From Methanomicrobiales archaeon (GTDB lineage Archaea > Halobacteriota > Methanomicrobia > Methanomicrobiales > Methanoculleaceae), in assembly GCA_012511245.1 (NCBI GenBank), contig JAAZGM010000129.1:1-14114 (forward strand): a stretch of DNA of 14,114 nucleotides, written 5' to 3'. Positions 11,599 to 14,114 of this stretch are shown piece by piece. Positions within the stretch are counted from its first letter, which is position 1; each line of letters begins with the position of its first letter. Position numbers and translations under genes: made by a program. Below the pieces are notes generated by a model. The model did not search any database and was not told the origin of the DNA. It saw only the letters and a program-made list of their open reading frames with translations.

Positions 11599-12062
11599 CC
11601 AGAAAAGATCCATCGGGAGGGCTGATCATCAGCCCCATCAAGAACGGCACCGTCATCGACCATATCACCGCCGGCGAAGCACTGAACGTGCTCCGGTTCC
11701 TCGGCATCACCGGATCGACGCGAGAATGCCTGAGTATCGCGACGAACGTCGAGAGCAAACGGATGGGGACGAAGGATATCGTCAAGGTAGAGAATCGCGA
11801 GCTCTGCACGGAAGAGGTCGACCGGATCGCCCTGCTTGCGCCGCATGCGAAGATCAACATCATCCGGGACTACAAGGTCGTAGAGAAGATGGGCGTGGAG
11901 ATCCCCGAGATCCTCAGGGGCGTGGTCAGGTGCCCGAACCCGGGATGCATCACGAACACGAACGAGCCTGTCGCGAGCGCGTTCGAAGTGCTCGATAAAG
12001 GGCTGCACTGCCTCTACTGCGACTGGTTGATCAAGGACAATATCGCAAACCACATCATCTGA
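11595..12062 (+). CDS. pyrI: Aspartate carbamoyltransferase regulatory subunit
   Basis: A 155-residue regulatory chain. It binds CTP and ATP in its N-terminal domain and contacts PyrB through a zinc domain, giving the allosteric enzyme. The allosteric domain (about 10-100) starts GLIISPIKNGTVIDHITAGEAL; Lys, His and Asp residues in this stretch correspond to the nucleotide site. The zinc domain has Cys113-x4-Cys118 (RCPNPGC) and Cys139-x2-Cys142 (HCLYCD). The start is GTG (11595-11597), overlapping the pyrB stop by two bases, with GAGGTGAT just upstream inside the end of pyrB. Length is normal. The last eight bases overlap the convergent coaD gene. Confidence 0.97.
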   Translation: MTRKDPSGGLIISPIKNGTVIDHITAGEALNVLRFLGITGSTRECLSIATNVESKRMGTKDIVKVENRELCTEEVDRIALLAPHAKINIIRDYKVVEKMGVEIPEILRGVVRCPNPGCITNTNEPVASAFEVLDKGLHCLYCDWLIKDNIANHII

Positions 12063-12513
12063 TCAACCGTCCGTGCCGGTCGATCTCCCCCCGGCAGATC
12101 CGGGTGCTCGAGATCCGCCGGCCGTCCTCGGCGAGGACGCATGAGATCTCATGAAGATCCACCTTTCTCCTCCCGCGTTCACGCCGGAGTTCGTTGATCT
12201 CCACGGCGACCGGGAAGGTCTCTTCGGAGACGACGAGGATATCGAAGTCTGTGCCGAGAGCACTGCCGTAGCGGTCGGTGAGCGGTTCGACCTTCCATGT
12301 CGCGGTGTAGCCGTGTTCGCGAATAAATGATGTGATGTTCTCAAGCCGTTTTTCATAGGTGCGGACAGGGTGCACCTTGGCACCGGCGAACTCGTCGGTC
12401 GTCAACCCGATGACTACCTCCCCATCCGGCCCGGCGAGCTCGAAAGAGCGGGAGAGGAGTTTTCGATGCCCGGCGTGCAGGGGATCGAACGTCCCCCCGA
12501 CCATCACTTTCAT
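12055..12513 (-). CDS. coaD: Phosphopantetheine adenylyltransferase, archaeal type
   Basis: A 152-residue nucleotidyltransferase of the archaeal PPAT family, catalysing the penultimate step of coenzyme A synthesis (4'-phosphopantetheine plus ATP to dephospho-CoA). Key motifs are GGTFDPLHAGH (6-16, the HxGH nucleotide-binding signature) and ISSTRI (134-139), the ATP gamma-phosphate loop. Between them are VVIGLTTDEFAGAKVHPVRTYEKR in successive pieces and VVSEETFPVAVEINELRRERG, typical of the archaeal/eukaryotic-like branch, which lacks close similarity to bacterial CoaD. Length is normal. The first ATG is preceded by no ribosome site and lies about 27 bases from a TATA-like box, so the message may be leaderless; a second ATG at residue 4 is possible. 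Its end overlaps pyrI tail to tail. Confidence 0.93.
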   Translation of the reverse strand: MKVMVGGTFDPLHAGHRKLLSRSFELAGPDGEVVIGLTTDEFAGAKVHPVRTYEKRLENITSFIREHGYTATWKVEPLTDRYGSALGTDFDILVVSEETFPVAVEINELRRERGRRKVDLHEISCVLAEDGRRISSTRICRGEIDRHGRLIR

Positions 12514-12545
12514 CCAGAGGCGTTGGCCGTGAGGTGTTTTATGGG
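12514..12545 (-). promoter_or_regulatory. coaD promoter, probably leaderless
   Basis: The minus strand has CATAAAAC at 12536-12543, about 27 bases before the coaD ATG. That spacing places the transcription start on the start codon. No GGAG-like site is found in the bases before the ATG, in agreement with leaderless translation. Confidence 0.45.
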
Positions 12546-12692
12546 TAGTGATCGGCGGTGGCGGCTCGATGGGACGGCATGGGCTCCCGGGATGCTGAGT
12601 TCAACTACCGTTGATGGGTACGTGATAAGACCGGGTTTGTCCATCCTTTCACAGGGATGAGAGCTCAGTTTCGGGTTTGTGGGGCATCCTTA

Positions 12693-12916
12693 CCCCGGCC
12701 AGCCATGGGTGAACGGGGCGTAGATAATCCCGCCGGGCGGGGTCGCCTGACCGCTGCGGTGGGGTGAAATCCCTGTAGCGTCCCTGTATGCACAGTTCCT
12801 GTGCGTCTTCACCGGAAAGAGTGAGATAACCCCATTCGGGTGCTTTTTTAGCCGGTTTTTCATCAGGTGACTTCCGAACCCCACCGTGCGCCCTCCGGTA
12901 TACGGGTACAGGAGGG
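12693..12916. other. Cluster of inverted repeats, possible structured RNA or palindromic element
   Basis: Several exact inverted repeats nest here: CCCCG/CGGGG (12693-12697 with 12714-12718); GGTC/GACC (12741-12752); a long-range nine-base pairing CGGTGGGGT/ACCCCACCG (12757-12765 with 12878-12886); GCACAG/CTGTGC with a three-base loop (12790-12804); ACCGG/CCGGT (12811-12815 with 12852-12856) enclosing ACCC/GGGT (12829-12841); and CCCTCC plus GTA pairing with TAC plus GGAGGG around a six-base loop (12891-12916). Together they describe a multi-branched fold. The same arms would pair on either strand, so orientation is not decided. GC-rich DNA yields chance hairpins, so this is a candidate only. 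Confidence 0.35.
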
Positions 12917-13304
12917 ATAGGCCGGCATAACCCCTGATCTGCTATCAATCGGTTGTAATTAATCTACATCGGGATATCAGGCACTCAGATCCAGCCAGAA
13001 TGTTTGGAAACAGGATTTTTGTGACTATAGTGCCTGCGTTACCGCCCGAACAGTGCGCCGGATCCCGTATGAATTCTACAACCCCGGGAATGACTTTTTG
13101 CGCCTCACAGGACTCTTCAGCCGATGTGAAGAAACGGTATTATCCCGGAGTTTCTGCGCCTATATTGAGTTTCCGAGACAGTTTATGGCGCTGGATCACT
13201 GACGTGCGGCCGGTTGCAGATTCAGGATATCACACCGGGTGCGGATATGCATCCCCACCGTTTTCGGTAAACTCTGTTCCCCTCACACGATGGGTTTCGG
13301 CAGA

Positions 13305-13339
13305 CCCCGGGGGAAGAGGGCGGCCGCCCTATCCCGGGG
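13305..13339. repeat. Composite GC hairpin upstream of hxlB
   Basis: Seven-base outer arms CCCCGGG (13305-13311) and CCCGGGG (13333-13339) enclose an asymmetric internal loop and a perfect 14-base palindrome AGGGCGGCCGCCCT (13317-13330). The whole element is 35 bases and ends 52 bases before the hxlB ATG. No T tract follows. It could be a cruciform, a protein-binding dyad or an RNA hairpin of an upstream transcript. Confidence 0.7.
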
Positions 13340-13344
13340 CACCT

Positions 13345-13391
13345 GAGATATTCTAATGTATGTTCTGGTGAAACCTAACAACTGAACTACG
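13345..13391 (+). promoter_or_regulatory. Possible hxlB promoter
   Basis: The AT-rich stretch GATATTCTAATGTATG (about 13347-13362) is the only TATA-like sequence before hxlB. It would start transcription near 13380 with a leader of roughly ten bases. GGTGA at 13367-13371 is too far from the ATG for a normal ribosome site and may be upstream of the transcript start. The TATA match is weak. Confidence 0.3.
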
Positions 13392-13991
13392 ATGACAAAT
13401 CACCCGGTAAAAAACATGATGCGGCTGATGGCGACCAAGATCAGGACGATTGCGGACGTAATGTCTGATGACGAGATCGATGCGTTCCTCGCCGAGATCC
13501 TGAATGCAAACCGCGTCTACACCATGGGCGCCGGGCGCTCCGGGCTTGTAGCGAAGTCGTTTGCCATGCGCCTGATGCACCTTGGACTCTCCGCGTTCGT
13601 CGTCGGAGAGACCGTAACCCCGGCCATGAAGCCGGGAGACGTCATTATCGTCTTCTCCGGATCCGGCGCGACCAAGACGGTTGCGGATATCTCGGAGACC
13701 GCAAAGGAGATCGGCGGGAGGCTCTGCCTCATCACCTCGAAGCGTGACTCGCGGATCGGTCGTATCGCCGACTGCATCGTCATCATCGAGAGCCAGCGGG
13801 ACAAAGTGGCCGACGAGTCTGCGGAGTTCGAGATCCGGCAGATGATGGGGGAGCACAAATCGTTTGCGCCGCTCGGCACCATCTTCGAGACGACCGCGAT
13901 GGTCTTTGCGGACGCGATCATATCCCGGTTGATGGAGATCACCCAGTGCCGCCCCGAGGATCTCCAGTTCCGCCACGCGAACATCGAGTGA
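13392..13991 (+). CDS. hxlB: 6-phospho-3-hexuloisomerase (SIS domain)
   Basis: A 199-residue SIS-domain isomerase that interconverts D-arabino-3-hexulose 6-phosphate and fructose 6-phosphate. In archaea the ribulose monophosphate route, run in reverse, supplies pentoses where the oxidative pentose phosphate path is lacking. The SIS fold is clear: VYTMGAGRSGLVAKSFAMRL (about 42-61), AFVVGETVTPAMKPGDVIIVFSGSGATK in successive pieces (the Ser-Gly-Ser-Gly-x-T loop binds sugar phosphate), ADISETAKEIGGRLCLITS, and IADCIVIIE. The C-terminal QMMGEHKSFAPLGTIFE matches the family's helix with the catalytic Glu. Length is about ten residues above the usual 180-190, so a later start (Met9 or Met10) is possible. 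The aminotransferase gene follows after seven bases, suggesting an operon. Confidence 0.92.
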   Translation: MTNHPVKNMMRLMATKIRTIADVMSDDEIDAFLAEILNANRVYTMGAGRSGLVAKSFAMRLMHLGLSAFVVGETVTPAMKPGDVIIVFSGSGATKTVADISETAKEIGGRLCLITSKRDSRIGRIADCIVIIESQRDKVADESAEFEIRQMMGEHKSFAPLGTIFETTAMVFADAIISRLMEITQCRPEDLQFRHANIE

Positions 13992-13998
13992 GGGAGTC

Positions 13999-14114
13999 AT
14001 GAACGAACACAGATATGCCGCCCGGGTCAGGGGGGTGGAGATGTCGGGCATCCGCAAACTCTTCGAGGCGGGAGGGCCGGATGCGATCAACCTCGGCATC
14101 GGGCAGCCGGATTT
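13999..14114 (+). CDS. PLP-dependent aminotransferase, class I/II (5' part only)
   Basis: The first 38 codons of a gene cut by the window edge. The translation MNEHRYAARVRGVEMSGIRK, then LFEAGGPDAINLGIGQPDF, is the normal beginning of a class I/II aminotransferase such as aspartate aminotransferase: the M-S-G-I-R-x-L-F-E start and the INLGIGQPDF strand and turn are family hallmarks. The PLP lysine and specificity residues lie outside the window, so the substrate cannot be named. TGAGGGAG at the hxlB stop serves as ribosome site. The seven-base spacing indicates co-transcription with hxlB. Confidence 0.88.
   Translation, partial: MNEHRYAARVRGVEMSGIRKLFEAGGPDAINLGIGQPD

Larger units (their letters stand above)
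12546..13391. other. Long non-coding or degraded region between coaD and hxlB
   Basis: About 850 bases without a convincing gene. Two overlapping minus-strand frames (99 codons from 12948 and 64 codons from 12884) cover the same stretch; both are rich in Pro, Arg, His and Gly and neither shows a recognisable domain. A plus-strand frame of 118 codons (13000-13356) is likewise without domains or ribosome site. The right half is less GC-rich than the genes around it. The left half carries a cluster of inverted repeats and the right end a large composite hairpin, both listed separately. A 9-base direct repeat, CGGGTTTGT, occurs at 12632 and 12672. Decayed mobile DNA, a dispersed intergenic element or an RNA gene are all possible. 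Confidence 0.6.

Noticed and set aside
12649..12948. Two overlapping minus-strand frames (99 and 64 codons)
   Set aside because: Neither has a recognisable domain or convincing start, and they compete for the same bases, which are better described as a structured or repeated element; kept only as a possibility.
13000..13356. Plus-strand frame of 118 codons upstream of hxlB
   Set aside because: No ribosome site, no domain, mixed composition, and its 3' part runs through the composite hairpin at 13305-13339.
8823..13454. Shared 14-base string ATCAGGACGATTGC in the PUA gene (8823) and hxlB (13440)
   Set aside because: Both encode Ile-Arg-Thr-Ile-Ala in unrelated proteins; judged a chance match without flanking similarity.

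Overview
The window is chromosomal DNA from a euryarchaeon, most likely a methanogen of the order Methanomicrobiales (a Methanoculleus-like genome is my best guess, from overall gene content, high GC and protein flavour; this was not tested by any search). The evidence for Archaea is direct: prefoldin beta, Pcc1, a Brix-domain protein, RNA polymerase subunit P, L37Ae, L15e, SBDS, proteasome alpha, two RNase P proteins and archaeal NAC all lie in one window, with TATA-type promoters and several apparently leaderless genes.

Left block, minus strand, 18-4846: an information-processing superoperon read from right to left. It runs rpl15e, rnp3 (p30), rnp2 (Pop5), psmA, sbds, rpl37ae, rpoP, brix, pcc1, pfdB. 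Most junctions overlap by 1-4 bases or are separated by a few bases. It links the ribosome (L15e, L37Ae, SBDS, Brix), tRNA processing and modification (RNase P, KEOPS Pcc1), transcription (RpoP) and protein quality control (proteasome, prefoldin). The exosome genes that sit beside sbds in many archaea are absent; a 55-bp gap with a good TATA box lies there instead. To the right, still on the minus strand, are moaC (molybdopterin synthesis) and nnr (NAD(P)H-hydrate repair).

The 6928-7435 gap separates the leftward nnr from a rightward operon. It holds the nnr promoter, a 10-bp GC palindrome and 2.3 tandem copies of a 98-bp repeat. The rightward operon, 7436-10326, encodes a RecJ-like DHH phosphoesterase, a PUA-domain protein, NAC and a TrmI-type tRNA m1A methyltransferase, with overlapping ends. 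A tiny ten-cysteine protein (10330-10518) converges on it.

Next comes pyrB-pyrI (10702-12062, aspartate carbamoyltransferase). Its upstream region is unusual: an inverted repeat frames the TATA box, and the leader contains a 15-codon ORF and two mutually exclusive hairpins. A convergent archaeal phosphopantetheine adenylyltransferase gene (12055-12513) overlaps the pyrI end.

The 12514-13391 gap has no convincing gene but contains a dense cluster of inverted repeats (about 12693-12916) and a large composite hairpin (13305-13339). The window ends with hxlB (6-phospho-3-hexuloisomerase) and the first 38 codons of a PLP-dependent aminotransferase.

I see no CRISPR array, tRNA, rRNA, transposase or phage gene. 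The regions most worth following up are the pyrB leader, the structured island at 12693-12916, and the 98-bp repeat.
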